Positions 22,594 through 36,460 of a DNA stretch of 64,000 nt are shown piece after piece. The notes under the pieces are model-generated. The model had not been told where the DNA came from. It saw only the letters and a list, made by a program, of their open reading frames with translations, and did not search any database. This DNA is from Meandrina meandrites. Lineage: Eukaryota > Cnidaria > Anthozoa > Scleractinia > Meandrinidae. The position numbers were made by a program, and so were the translations under genes. Where the stretch lies: positions 30,690,937 through 30,754,936 of the forward strand of contig OY855905.1 in the NCBI GenBank assembly GCA_963693305.1, written 5' to 3'. How positions within the stretch are numbered: position 1 is the stretch's first letter; each line of letters starts with the position of its first letter.

Positions 22594-23209
22594 TTAAGGT
22601 AATTCCGTAGTAAAAGAACCCGCCATAGATTTCCGATGAAACTTTGTACACTGAACTAACGAATCAAATAGATAATAAAAATGTAATAAAAAGAGGGGGT
22701 CACCGTGCTTGTTTCTTTTGCACAATGCTGACAAAAACGGTTATTTAGGCCACCTTTTGCAATTAAGCTCGATTTTTATCATCTGATATCTCACAGCGTT
22801 TGACTTTCTTCTATTGTTTATTCAGATTACGTTCAAGAAAAATGACCTCAAATACCTTCGTATTTATTGATCTTCCAAAAGAGATATAATTTGGACATGC
22901 AATGTTGGACCCGCTATGTCTTTCTCAGTAGAGTTTATTAAATTGCCAAAAAAACTGGTCATAGCTTTTTGCTAATTTTTTCTTAAGCAATGAAGATACT
23001 GTTCTCATTAAAATAATGAAATAAAAAATGGGAGTCACCGTGCTCGTTAAGAAGTAAATGACCATTTACTTCCCCACCGAGCTTATCCTGAGGGAAATCC
23101 GGTAATGTTGTGTGCGCGCGCTTGTGGCGCGCACTTATGCGCGCGCTAAATGACGAGAAAAACTATGCGCAGCAAGGATGCGCAATGCAATCTCCAGGAA
23201 TCACCTTAA
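22594..23209. mobile_element. MITE-like element with TTAAGGT(A/G)ATTCC ends
   Basis: The left end reads TTAAGGTAATTCC and the right end is GGAATCACCTTAA, an inverted match with one difference. The inside holds two copies of an AAAAA(A/G)...GGGGGTCACCGTGCT-type track (near 22693 and 23030), the motif also found in the 682-bp elements. This suggests a related family with TTAA at its borders. Confidence 0.65.
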
Positions 23210-24549
23210 GACGTTATTTTGAAGTGCCAGGATCTTTTTTGGACACTAACCAGTTCCACCGGTCAACCGAGCTTTTGCGTTAAATCTCTTAAATCCGGAA
23301 GGAAATCTACCTCAAAGTAAACTTATATGGCCACCTTCACATTGTACCTGTACGCTGGCATTGCTGAAAATGTGATATAAATTTCTTTAAATACCTGATG
23401 ACATACAAAAAAGGTAGAAGCTCATCCGTGTTCTATTGCATGGAAATCGGCAAATCTGATTATTTCTCCAAATTTTTCTACTCGCTGGTAGAACACAATC
23501 GCGCTCGAGTTGCTCTTTAAAAAGATAATCATTATTGATTTTGGCTTAAAAGTGTATAAAAATGTAAATTTTGGACTGCAATCTTTTAGTCAGTGTTTCT
23601 ACTAAAACAATTACACTACTCGCCCTCGTTTTCTATGAGCGATCATGAACTCGGCTGCGTCTTGTTGATTATTCGCTAATAGAAAACCAGTTTTGAAATG
23701 CCTTGCTCGAGTGGAATTTAAACTGAAACGCCGTGGGCATTTTGCATTTGTAAGGGAGGGGGAATTAAACATAACCACGAAAGGAAAAACGCCAGAAAAC
23801 AGTAAAACAGTAAAGGTGCTTTCCAGCTACTTGCAACGTAGAAATCAAGGGAAAGTTAAGTGCGAAGCATACCCGCCAGTCAACGTACTGTCGTCGATAG
23901 ACAGTCTTTAAAACATGATCATTATCTGATTTTCCTTACAATAAAATACTCTGTACTGGGGGAAATTATTTGACAGGAATTGCGATAATTCTTTGTAGAA
24001 CTTGTCGGAAAAAGAAATATTAAAATCGTGGTCAGTAGAGGTAAGATGAGAGCAATTGAGAGTACCTCAGTCGCTTTTATTTGCAAGTTGTTCTATGCAA
24101 ACTACATTGCAACGATATTCACTCCCAAGTAACGTTATAGGTTAATATCATTCACTTTTAGGTCTAATAATACCAGCAATAACATGTCACAGTTAAGTTA
24201 CCTGTGCACATGTATCCACGTAGGGCAAAAGTGAAAAACGATATATCATAGCGATATATAGATATAAAGCGATATCCAAGTGTTCTGTTTGCTTATTGCA
24301 ACGTTCTTGTGTTACATTGATAATGCATGCTAAGGTTGAGTACATATCTAGGTTTCTTTCAAACAACCCGTTTCTGTAGTAAGTAGTCATCGCATATCAT
24401 CTACCTTATCAATCGATATTAAATATTTCCACCTCAAAAAAATTTAACAGGAATAAATATTGTGCAAAATACAAGATTGACAATAATCAAAAAACTTACG
24501 ATTTCAAAGGACTTTTTTTAACCAACTGTACTTCAGCTAATCGTTAATA
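23210..24549. other. Intergenic, no gene seen
   Basis: No coding region or clear repeat was recognised. The 72-residue frame at 23693-23911 is lysine/arginine-rich but has no domain. Confidence 0.45.
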
Positions 24550-24850
24550 CTGTACTTACAGTCGAAACTCCCTATGCGACCCCCTCCCAACACCCCTCCC
24601 CCCCCCCCCCCCCCCGCACCCCTCTTGAGCGCGACCACTTACTGTAAGCGACCATTTTTTAAAATGCTAAAATGTTCCCAGTTATATCACTGTAGTCAAA
24701 ACCTCTTACAAGAGACCATCTCTCGCAGGCGACCACTTTTGGGGCTGATGGTTTGGAATTTTCTATTGTTTTGAACCTTTGGTAAGCGGCCACATCAAAT
24801 GATCCGACGTCAAGTTGGGCGGATAACGAGATGTCTTACAACCCTGATAG
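24550..24850. repeat. Repeat with GCGACCAC units and a poly(C) tract
   Basis: ACAGTCGAAACTCCC at the left is followed by several CGACCAC(T/C)-type units (near 24640, 24730, 24785). A run of about 18 C lies at 24598-24616. The layout resembles the subterminal repeats of a DNA transposon with a CAGTCG-type end. I could not find a matching right end. Confidence 0.45.
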
Positions 24851-25157
24851 GACGATAAAGTTTGTTCTTGCATTAGAACATTTTCTCTTATCCGACGTTC
24901 GTCAGTAACTATGATGGTTCATCGTGACATTGCTGGTATTGCAATGTGGGAATTGCACTGGACGGACTGAATTTTTTTCGAATTTGGGGGTTACAGATGT
25001 AGTAATTCTGTGCATGGATTAAGTTTCTGAGATGATTACAGGCTATGACTCAAAACGTCGATAATAAACAAGTTATAATTTATCCGCAAACTAGTCGATG
25101 AACAAACATGTCAAATTTAACCATAGCGCTAATTTTCATTCTCATGACAGCTTTCAG

Positions 25158-28100
25158 TCAAAGTTGGGTATCAAGGCATCGATCCTCTTTTCTGCTCCCC
25201 TGCTTGCTTCCCGGTAACAGTGAAACGCGGGAAGTGGTGGCACTTCCGCTTATAGCCTCCGCTCTAGTGGTAGACAAACGATCACTTCCATTAAAAAGAC
25301 GCCCGCTGAGCCTGTGGTAAATTTGGTGCTTGAATCCTTCACGGAAACTCTCATTGAAGATAAGATAAAGGCACGGGTTGATAGCAGTATTGGCGTGTGT
25401 CAAAAAATAGAGTGTTAGGATCAACGATGTTGGTAGACAGCTAAACACATTAAAGTTGAACGTACCTAGAAAGTGATTGACGTGGGCTGGAAGCCAACAA
25501 ATGGCGAAAATTGTTACTATGGTGACCAGCATGGTTACAACTTTGCGCTTTTGCTTTTCGATGCGCTGATGGGTTTTATCGATATGCTCTCCAGGAGCCT
25601 TTCGTTTCCACAGATGAAGCACAATCCTAGAATAAAGAATGGCCATGGTGAGAAAAGGAATCAGGTATAACAGGACAAACCGGACAATCATCTCGTACAT
25701 TGTCACTTTGTGCGACTGTTGAAGATCTTCGACCCATCTTGATGCGCATATGACTTGGCCCGATACGTTGAAAAGCTTGTACTTGTAGAGCTCGGTTGCA
25801 AAGACCAGGCCTGAAATAAGCCATGTTGAAGCGATTGCTACAACTGTGATCCTTGGAGACATAGCCCTCCTCATCGTGTGCACAATCGCACGATAGCGGT
25901 CAAGCGTCATGACCGTTAATGTCAGGACAGATGTACCAATGGAAAGAAAGGCAAGAAACGGCAGGAATTTGCACAGAAAGATACCAAACCATCCTGAGAA
26001 CCACTTCACGCTGTGATACAGGTACGCAATGGACAAAGGGATGGCAGTCATAACGTCAAGGATGTCGGAAGCCGCCATATTGACGATAAGCATGTTGAAT
26101 GTTGTCTTCAGTTTCGGGTGGCGATTGATCACAAAAATAACCAGAGCATTTCCTACCAACGCCACAACGAGTATGATGAAATAGGCAATGGTCAAACCAA
26201 CTTGTGTTGAATGCGTGACCACTTGAGTGACGCAAACGCTTGAGTCACCAGATCCGTTGAGTTTTGTTTCTACAAATATAAGGCACCGTCTAATAGTTAC
26301 AAAGTGTGCGAGCATGATTAGTGTTAAAGAAGTTTCTGTATATAACAATATAAATTGTATTTTAATTAATGAAGTATGTGGTACAATAAAAAGTGCGTAA
26401 GCAATATAAATGCTAGGTACTGAAGCGTGTGCCTACATGTAACCATTCTATTAAATATAGGTAAGCGTGTATTTATCAACAGTACATATCGTGCATCCGA
26501 TTCACCTTTGTCAAAAGGTAATCATCATCGGACAAATTAAGTTTCATTTCCTGCACAACGCGCATTTCGCCTGTTGGTCATCCTTCAAAATCTTTCATAC
26601 TTTCTTGATATCTTATTAAGCATTCAATTTTTTTCAGCTAAATCTTTCTCTTTAGCTATAGATCCTTAATCATCGATCTTTATTAGTTTAATTTTGTGAT
26701 AATTTAGTTACTCATTTTGTGTCAAGATAAGGCGGGTTGTTTCATCAAAAAAGTACGTACTAAAATTGATTACTTTCTTTCATCTGAATTTATCTAAAGT
26801 AGCAATGTTTTCTTGAATTTGAAAAGAAAAAGGAAAAACTTGACAACACATTTTTTTAACAAGCATCTACCGATCACATTGTGCAAACGCTGAAAAAAGA
26901 TAGAATAAGACAGAAAATGCCGCCCTAGTTCCAAAATAATTAAATACAATTGCGGTTAATCAGTTACATTTCTATTACCAACTCATTAAAACACTGAAGA
27001 AAAGAGTAAGTGGATCTGCCAGCATTCTTGATAACAGAGAAGTAGTCTATCTAATTCCAGGCGTGGATCTTTAGAAACTTCAATTATACGTATCTCCTTT
27101 TGTTTCTCTGGTGTCTGACAAACCATATCTGACTGAGCACGATCGGCTACATTTTGAAGGATATTGAAAGGTCGATTTTTTTATCTGTACTATAGCGTGC
27201 TTTTGCCTGATACCATCCTTCTTACTGATACAAATCAAAATATTATTACCATTCTTCAAAAAACTATCTTGGGAGCCAGTTTTAACCAGCTTTGTTGAGT
27301 TTCATAGCAGGGTGCATTCGATTGGGAAATCCAGATTTCCGATTTCCTAGTAAAACACGAAATCCAAAAACGGATTTTGACGCACCGAAATCCTTCTCTG
27401 ACGTGGATTTCAATTAAGAAATCCACCCTTGGATTTTATGGATTTGTTATTTGCGAATCTGTCCTCGTGAACAGCGGTCTATGCTTCGCAAATTCTGCGC
27501 GCGCAATCCAATGGGGAGCTTCAGCAAACCGCGATGACAAACTACTGTTGTTTAGAAAACAAAAGGTGGAATGACCAGGAAAATAGCTGAGCAGTCCTTT
27601 ATAACTCTTGGCAAATTTCTTTGCCGTCTTCTGTAAAACAACAACGCAAAATGACTAGATTCTAGCCAGAGTGCTAATTTTTTGATGCTTTTGTTTGGAA
27701 ACGTCAGTTTTATTTCGATTTCACTGCACAATCGAATGCATTTTAAGTGCTTTGGTTTGCAATTCTATAGACCGCAGCTCACGAGAACAACGTTGTCCTT
27801 TTTAGGATTTCCCAAAAGAAAACGCAAACTAACAAATCCATGAAATCCAAGTTTGAATTTTTTAAATTGAATTCCACCTTGGAGAAGGATTTCGGTAAGT
27901 CAAAATCCGTTGTTGGATTTTGTGTTTTAATGGAAAACCGAAATTCGGATTTCAAAATCCAAATCCGTATTTCCCCTTAGATTCTAATAAAATATAGCCT
28001 CCAAACATGTAATGGATATTTGGGAATATTATTGCGAAAACACTGTATAATATTACAAGAGATCTAGAACTTCTTGAATTTCCAAAAGATGTTTTTTTTA

Positions 28101-28486
28101 GCTTAGTTTGTTATCTTATTAAACAAAAGGTTCCAGAAAGACTCAAATTTTAATTGCGATTTGCGTAAACACATCTTGAAATCACTTTTGTGATGTTTTT
28201 GCTTTTCTTTTTTACGAGATATTTAGAAATGGTAAATATGTAATTTTTTGTTCGGTTATTCGACGTTGCAAAAGGTACAGTTAGATATCAACTGAGTTAC
28301 AGTCTTTTTAAAGTCATACACAAGAACAACCAAATTCAAACGTCTATGACTTGGAGATGTTTATTACCGGCTGAACAAATGAAAACGGTTTGGAACGCTT
28401 AATCTATCTGTTAATCGATTAAAGGGAGCAGTGGGGATCTAGTGACATAGACAACACATCTTCTCACCTGTGTAGTTGTCGGACAT
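25158..28486 (-). CDS. Class A (rhodopsin-like) GPCR 2, neuropeptide-receptor type
   Basis: On the minus strand, exon 1 is 28486-28468 (MSDNYT plus one base; donor GTGAGA) and exon 2 is 26269-25158 after acceptor TATTTGTAG. The intron is 2198 bases, phase 1. The product is 376 residues. The open frame can be extended upstream of the acceptor, but those residues are intronic. Features: N-glycosylation sites (NYT, NGS), helix-1 GN, helix-2 SD, C106, DRY 130-132, an extracellular-loop Cys (VICASRW), FAICWLP in helix 6 and NPCLY in helix 7. The tail ends TQL, a class I PDZ-ligand pattern. The helix 2-3 segment (LIVNMAASD, WFSGWFG, LCK) is very close to GPCR 3. Ligand unknown. Confidence 0.93.
27310..27980. 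mobile_element. MITE with ~140-bp inverted repeats in the GPCR 2 intron
   Basis: About 27315-27450 and 27830-27975 are inverted copies of each other. Both carry GAAATCC-rich sequence, the blocks AAAACGGATTTTGAC or AACGGATTTTGAC, CCGAAATCCTTCTC and TTGGATTT(T/C)ATGGATTTGT. The centre is unique without a transposase. Boundaries are approximate to ten or so bases. Confidence 0.75.
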
Positions 28487-28562
28487 GTTTGCTTCGCTAA
28501 TCTCCTTTTCAGACTGCTTGTCCTCGTTCAAATGACCACTACATCAGGCGAAACTGATTGGA

Positions 28563-28571
28563 TTTTATATA
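28563..28571 (-). promoter_or_regulatory. TATA box of GPCR 2
   Basis: TATATAAAA on the minus strand lies 77 bases upstream of the start codon at 28486. A leader of about 50 nt would result. Confidence 0.5.
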
Positions 28572-28599
28572 GCCGGCGTGGACGTGATAAAGGCAGTCT

Positions 28600-30921
28600 T
28601 GAAACGTGTGACAGTAAGCACTTAGCTGTTAATGTAATGAGAAAACATAAGTGTTTTTGGACAATAAACATAAAATCTGAAAAGTAATCATCTAGGGCGG
28701 ATTGTATCAGCTGCTACTGTCTACAATAGGTAATGTTGCGCCTTTAATAAATTTTGCCAAAACTGAAACAATATAAGTGCCTCTTGAGACATGCAAGATA
28801 CCGATTTGAATAGTGTAGCAATTATTGCTACTTCGATTCATACTGGCCCGTAGGTAGACTGTTCATTTACAAAGATTAATTAAGTAACGTGGGAAAGTTT
28901 CCACTCTTTGTAAAGCAGGGTTCATTATATTGAAAATAGAAATTAATTATTGTTAGTAAACTCTACGCAAATTTCAGAAACGAAAGCATTGGGACAAAAT
29001 TGTTAAGCTATCTTAAAGTTAATCGTCTTAGAAGAAAATTATTTTTTTCAAGACGTGATCTATTTTTGTTATAATTTACAACTCCTCCGGCTGTTTTGCT
29101 TCTTTCTGTCAAACATCATTATGTTAACGATGCTTTGGTTAACAAAGCGCATTTCTAGAAAATAACTGAGAAATGACATCTTGCACGAAAAAATAAATTA
29201 TGAATTATTAAATCTATTTCATTAACGAAATTCACCAAAAAATTGATTACATAAGTGTATTTTATTCCTGGTTCGCGTGAAAAAACTGTAAAGAGAAAAA
29301 TCTTTAATTAAAGAAAGCTTTTATCCACCAGAACAATTAAAAGCTAAGTGGACTCTAATTGAAAAATTGAAAACGTTGCAATGCTTTAAAGAGGGTCTTT
29401 ATCTTGGAAATCTAATGCCGTTCACTTTAATATATTAATCTTAAGTATCACTTTCATGGGGAAGTACAATAATGATATCTTGCAAGCGTTCATCCTTATC
29501 TTGGGGCAAAATTTATTAACCCTTTATTGATCATGAAGTTTTCACCCAATAATGTGTTTCGATTTCTGTAAGACTATCGTTAGATTCAAGAATTGTTACT
29601 GAGAAAAGGTATAAACATAAAAACTTAACCCATCAGTTTTTTTACAGGCTTACTGCAATTGTACTTCTATCAGCGTCACTAAAATCCTTCCATATACAAA
29701 GAGGTGGTAAAACGCTTGGAATTGCCCACCTTTCGCAGCTGAAACAATTGTGTGAGGGAAAGCATTTACAGTTTTATTTTTCTAATTACATAATCTGTAT
29801 TTAATGAATACAAATACAAGTTTGAAATTATTGTTTAGCTATTATCATAGTTGCAAAAGAAAACACAGTTTATGTATCGCCTGTTATTAAGCACGCGCTA
29901 TGACGCAAATACTGCTTTTCCGATCATGCAAAGCGCTTCCTTTTTGATTGAGACCACTGGCAGTTGAGAATGAATATACCTGAAGTGTCACGGTTTTTTT
30001 TTTACATGAAACAAAATGCATTTGCCTCAGAAGCACACCTGAAACAAAAAACAATTTCTTTACTAGAACTTCGATAGAGTGAATATTGCTTGTGTTTGGC
30101 ATGATAACTGAATTTAAGTTTTGTCTTTTGCTGACTATTTATTCAATATCAGAAAGTAAGCCTTAAAGATATGCATAGGCATCAATAATTCAAAATTAAA
30201 TGGAGTATGTGAACTATTTTCAAACACGAAACAAATGAAGTGTTCAGTTCTAAACTAAGTTAATTCGGCCACGGGTTTTTCTTTCGTTTTCAAATCTCTG
30301 TCTTGTGTAATTATTCGGCATAGCTAATAATGAGTAAGTTTAACTTTTTCCTGTCCTTTTTTCTGCAGTAAATAATTGCAAATCATTTCTCTGAATATTT
30401 CAAACATGTTATTTCTCAGTCAGAACACTGTGCATTCAGTATTTTTCTTCTTTTACATGTCAGTATGATATGGACCAAAATGACCCAAAGAGAACACAGC
30501 GAATTTAAAAGAAATATTAACACAATGTATCAAAGCAAAAATATTTAAACGGATGCGAGTTTGACCAAAAATCTTAATACCAACATAAGCGATAATCCAA
30601 AGTAAAAATACATTTTTTATGACTGCATGTATAAGTATGCTTGCCTATATTTAAAGCAAAAAATATATAAATAGATTCTCGAATGTACCAATCCACTTAA
30701 AAATATAATAAAATATTTGGGTATACTCTTGTACCATCAACTTAAGTTGTCATGAAGTTAATCACAGGCAAGCATAATGTAGCGTAATGACGGATGAAAG
30801 TTGCCACAGAGTAGTATTGCAAGAGAAAGCCAAACCTAGAAGTTGTTCTTGAAAACCCTTAACGTTTGCTGACTCGGTAATCCAGAGAGTGTTTTTTTTC
30901 TCTATGTTTCTCTTTTTTTTT
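28600..30921. other. Intergenic, nothing recognised
   Basis: Start of a gene-poor stretch that runs to GPCR 3. Only scattered short ORFs on both strands, none with domain or splice evidence. Confidence 0.5.
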
Positions 30922-31210
30922 GGACTGTTGTAATAAGTTCCTAAAGGATCAGTGATGTACTCTGTAACAAATCTCAGCGAGATCTAGTGAGCTAGCAGCT
31001 GGGCTCAATTTCTATTGCTATTGATATGCAGAGAATTGTTTTTAATCTCTACCTAGGTTAGATGCGTTTTACTAAGCCGATATAATGATAAAAACATCTA
31101 AAAAGCATTCTTTTTGGCCTGTTGTAACAAGTTCCTAAAGGTTCAGTGGTATACTCTGTAACAAATCTCAGCAAGTCTAGCGAGCTAGCAGCTGGGTTAA
31201 ATTTCTATGA
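30922..31210 (+). repeat. Diverged direct repeat, two ~95-bp copies 194 bp apart
   Basis: 30922-31016 and 31116-31210 share CTGTTGTAA(T/C)AAGTTCCTAAAG, ACTCTGTAACAAATCTCAGC and GAGCTAGCAGCTGGG, followed by AATTTCTAT. The region in between is unrelated. Function unknown. Confidence 0.85.
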
Positions 31211-34200
31211 TGTTTTTGAAGTAATATTCTAGAAGAACTAAGAACTCTAAATTTAGAAAGGAAGTATATCCTATTAAAGGAACTGCGTGGGTGATATGCG
31301 GGGTAAGTTTTGAGGGCGGCATTCCTGTTTCAACCGTTTAAACAGCAATTTTTAACTGTTGCTTTATCTTGGAGTCATCTTTTCACTTCGCTTTGCAAAA
31401 TTGAAATACTTTCCTCATCAGTTGTGGTTTAATGGAGGAGAAAGCCCAGTTAAACCTTCACTGGACAACTATGAACCAAAATACTTTGAAGGCTCATAAA
31501 TTTCTATGTCATTACAAAGCGGACGACAAAAAGGAATACATGACAAGTGCTTTACCCGCTAAAAGCCGGATGTTATGATTCTTGAGGCACACAGAAAGTG
31601 GTAAACAACTTAGCTTGGGTCTTATTTACGGGGCAAACTTACAAGCTATGTCAAAGAACTGATTTTTTAATAACGCCGAACGAGTCTTCGGCTTAAGAGG
31701 CTACTTGAACATAGTTGTTCACAGATGTTTCGTGGTACGTACACTAAGGTGTACATCACAATAATTGTACTGAGGAACGGTCTGTGCCCATATAAACAGG
31801 GACATTTTATGTATGTAGTAGATACGATGGTTTTCCGGTTTTGACTGAACTATTAGACTGATGCGAGTGCTGACGGAAACTGACTTTTGTGAACTCAAGA
31901 ACGGCGAAGAGAAGAATGCGACTACCGAGAGAAGCTGACCAATGTTCACTGTACACTATATTATAAATAGTATATTTACGACTCGATAAGCCGACCTTGA
32001 AATTCGCTACTGAACTGACATCGAATTTACAGTTTTCACCGCCGTGCCCTAGGTGCTTGTGTTAACGTGATATACTACTTCCGACAAAATTTCAAAGGAA
32101 GTTTATTTTGAACTTTATCCAAAATGTTTCGACTAACAAGTTACGACTGACTCATGCTTATATGAATTACTTTTTTTGTACAGGATAAATGTATTGTCGA
32201 GAAGTGAAAAAAATTCGAGTACATATTCTTCAGTCTTAAATACATAAAAACAGCGTTTGTATGGGAATCGATTTCAATTTTATCAGGAAAAAAAATTGAG
32301 AAATTTCTGAAATAATAGTCGTCATTGTAAACTGATAATTAAAGATATAGCTGGCAAACAATTTAGCCTTTAAATTTTGAGGAGTCAAGGTGTACTAGAC
32401 CAAAGTTGAACTTTCGGCTTTAGAACTTTCCCGGTTCTACGTACGACTCACATAAACACCGTTGTGCAAGTCAAATCATTTTACTTTCAGTGAAATGACT
32501 ACGAGGCGCGATAATATAGTTTTTTCGTTGACAAGCTGTTTCTTTTTATTATGTTATTATTATTCTTTTGTTGCTGGAAACTAAACATCTTAGATAAGCT
32601 CGACTAAGAAATCGAATCCACCGCTGGACAATAAGGAATAGGACTAAGAACGTTTTTTTTTTTTGTATTACTCATAAAACTATTAGAAATGAAGAATTCA
32701 AACTGAACCTACGGTTACAAACGAAGCCGATGTCTTGGCTTGGATTGTTATCAATTCTACTTACATGATGTTTCTCAAAATGTACTGCGTTTGCCCCTTT
32801 AGTCCACTCTTGAAAAAAACACAATACATTTTAATATCCCTCAACAGTAAGTCGGAGAGATATTTTTGCTATGATTTATTATGTGGCGAAGCCATTGACG
32901 TACTGAAAACCCAAACGGGCATTTGCTTCCGCCCTTTGAAATATGATCAACATATTTTAACTTGTTTGCTGATTGAAATTTGAAATTTAAATTAGAACAC
33001 AACTGAAATTTAGATTAAAATACGATCGGCAAAAACTAAAAATAGCAAATTTAATAAGATATTTTCCTGTATTAAAAAGAAGGATTATGATGTAGGCGGG
33101 CTAAATATATTTGTAATTCCCTAAGAGAGCGTTTAAGAAAGACTTCGTTCGTTCAGCTTCGTGACCTTAAATGAAACCATTAAAATAGTTGATACTTGAT
33201 AAAGTTCTACATACAACAAAGCAAACATTTCCAAGTGTGTTCCATGTCGATTAAAAATTATTTTCATTTCATAAACAGTTTTATTTAGTCAAAGCAATAC
33301 GGCAATCTTACACTTGCAAGAATCATTGGGAAAAAAAGCAGTTGATCTGGCATTTGCAAACGAATTCGTTAATCAGCTAGCGTGTATTTGTAGTTACTTT
33401 TCTGATATGTATCATCAATGATCCCATCATGTTATGGAGACACTGGGTCTCCCAAAAGCTTTCAACCAATGTCGGCGGTTTAAATGAACGATTAGTCATA
33501 ATTTGTGCTTTATCTGATGTACGCCACGCCGTTGCATTGTTAATAAAAACACTGTCAGCAAACTGACTCAAGACCACTTGCTAAAATAAGTGAAGAAAAT
33601 GTCCAAATCCCTTTTATTGACCATAGTGCACTTGACACGAAGTCACAAAAAACCTTGGCCGGTTCAGGCCGTTGATCGATATTGAATTACGTTTTCATCC
33701 TTGGCGGTCAACTGTTAGTTGCCTCCATATTGCATAGATTAACCCGGTAAATCAAACAAAGTAAGACATATTAAATAATATACCCATTTGCGGTGCTGGT
33801 GGCAAGATCGGGGACGTTTGCCTGTTAATTGAAACAAGCGGTGAAACTGGATAGCCTATCAGTAATTACCTTGACGTCAACCTGCGTGCTGTTATGCACG
33901 GAAAATATCTTACGTTTTCCTCATTCATGCTGTTTATTTGCGAATTTTCCTTGTTCGCTTCGTTGTTCAGGCGAAAAACTGTCACATATCTACTGACAAT
34001 TTTCTTTCATATATGCGAAAATATTAACTCAGTGAAAGCCCCTCTCCCTCACCAAAAATGTGGATCACTCCCAATAGTTTAAATATTTGTCAACACAAAA
34101 TTATTTTCTTGAGATCTTAGCATCATTGCCGTATAACTTGCACATGTCAGAAGTTACGCACTATGGATGGCTATAAGGGCACTTCTCGACTTTAAAGCTA

Positions 34201-34716
34201 ACCAAAAAGGGACATTTATCGGGTCTTCTCACCTTTGGAGATCATCGTCATAATACTGCTTTACTGAGCTATCGTTTCTAGTCTTCTCCCTTAACTACTA
34301 TTTGAGCTGTATACATTTATTCTAACATGATAATACTGAACTCCCTGTGGAGATTTACTTTAAGACCTACAAAACCTGCACGTAGATAGTACCGAAAATC
34401 GTCTAAAATGTACTTTGTAATCAATACCTTATCACTTTGCATGAAAGCCAAAGAAGCACTCCGCAGCTTTTGTTCGATGTTACAAAACACTCAGGATCGA
34501 CGGAATGTTGTGGAAAACACTATACGAAACCACTTTACCCCCACGCCGTCCTTGCTTATGATCTCTTAATTATGTCGTATTTACATTTTTGGTTGTTTTG
34601 TCTTGTTATCTATTCATCACTATGTGAAGTATATTGTCAAACAGGTGCCCAGCTAATGTTTTTTAATGTGTTTTCAAATCATACTCTGCGTAGCGTTTTG
34701 AACCACTAGCATAAAA
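31211..34716. other. Intergenic, nothing recognised
   Basis: No gene, RNA or repeat could be supported. A TGACGTCA site occurs near 33873 without a gene beside it. Confidence 0.45.
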
Positions 34717-35900
34717 ATACGAATTTGCAAAAGTTGTGAGTTTTGCCTAACAGATTTTTTTTAAATCATTTCAGCTGGTAAAGGCTCCATGCTGAGATTC
34801 GATCATTGTAACTGCTCATATGAAAATGATCAGAACTCTGATGGGCCGAAAGTGATATGTTTAATACAGTCGACATTCCAAAGCTTATTCCTCTGACGAA
34901 TGACGAGTAAGGTCTTTAATTTAACATTTGCTTACTTCTGACAAATGTCTTTGGAACGTACAAAAACAGACAAACAGTATGTCCACAACTGCCGCGAGGA
35001 TATACGGTATGCAGTCCTTTCTTACGATCACGACGTATGATTTCGAATGGCTAAGGGAATTTAATTACTCGACCTGAGTCCTTGGTAACAACCAGATACA
35101 GTAGTATACATCAGGTGAACGAGATGCTGGTTAATATTAAAATATATGAATTTGGAAATTGCTGAGTTTTGCCACGCAGATTTTTTTTATCCATTTCAGC
35201 TGGTAGATTCCATGTTGAGATATGCTATTAATTTTATCGATGCAACTGCTCATAGGAAAATTACTAAGTCTCCTATGGGCCGAAAGTGATATGTTTGATC
35301 CAATCGCCATTCCAAAACTTGTTCCCTTGACGAATGACGAGTAAGGTCTTTTATTATTCAACAAATTGTCATGATGCCAATATTATGGTCACGACGTCCT
35401 TGTTATCCGTCATCCGTACATAACAGATATCCTAGGATGTACGTAGTTTTCCTAGAGTCGTCCAGTCTTTCAAAGTATTGTATAACCAAAATTTTTCAAG
35501 CTGTAGATGCAGAATATCGTCTGATTTTAGCCAACTCGGCAAACTGCTTCGTCGGCTAAGTATCAGGCGATATTCCGAGTGATTTCGCATTCCCGCGTTA
35601 CATATCTGCCGCGCTGATAAAAGTTTTTTTACTTCTTGAAAATGTTTATGAAAAGCGTTTCCTGGCAGCTTGACAAAAAGAAAACAAACATTAACAATAA
35701 AAAGAAAAACAAACGAACAGTCCACAATAGCGACAAGGATACATTTACTGTTTCTTACGGTCATGAGGTATAATGTCAGTTTCAATGGCTAGAGGAACTA
35801 AGCTACTGGACATGATTTTTTTTTTAATTTTTCTTTATCAGTATAAACCAGATACAGCAACTTACATCCGATACAAATTATGAGATGCTACACGTCGACC
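34717..35900 (+). repeat. Diverged duplication with splice-like borders
   Basis: Copy 1 is about 34717-35110. Copy 2 is about 35146-35365 plus 35690-35900, interrupted by about 320 unrelated bases. Each copy has a pyrimidine tract, CATTTCAG, then about 120 bases containing ATGGGCCGAAAGTGATATGT, and then GACGAATGACGA followed by GTAAGGTC, as an exon with acceptor and donor would. The reading frames are not kept between copies, so this is either a decayed exon pair, non-coding exons or chance. Confidence 0.7.
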
Positions 35901-36460
35901 CGTCGCAAACTTGCCTGCATTTACCAGAAAATGCCACAATTTCCGTCTACGATAAAAAGAAAATGTTTACAATTTTGAGCGATATATTTAGTCCCGGGTT
36001 ATTCACAAGTAAAAACACATGGACCTACGTCGCTCATCGATCGATCTAGATACATAAACAGTCACGATAAAGGAATCATGGTTCACTTCAAGTAGTATGT
36101 CATGATTAGAATGTGTTTACGGGGAACGCCTTAAATTGGAATAGGATTGCAGTGTAGGAAATGGAAAAAGAAATATCTTAGTTGGTATGTGAATAACGAA
36201 GGCTTTTTTAAAAAAAAATAAAATGGGTTTAAAGAAGAGTTTTCGTTGGGACATCGATCGCGAGATGGGGTATGCTCGAGAACTAGAAAACTTGAACACT
36301 AAAGTAGCATATCGTAATCAGCAGTGGCATTTGACCCAAACGATGCACGAATGAACCGTTTTGCAAAAAAATATAAAACTAAACGCGGTTTGTGGCTGGG
36401 AGACGAATTTCAAATTTGAAGAAGAAGTAAATGGCCAATATATTGTGACAAAAATCTATA

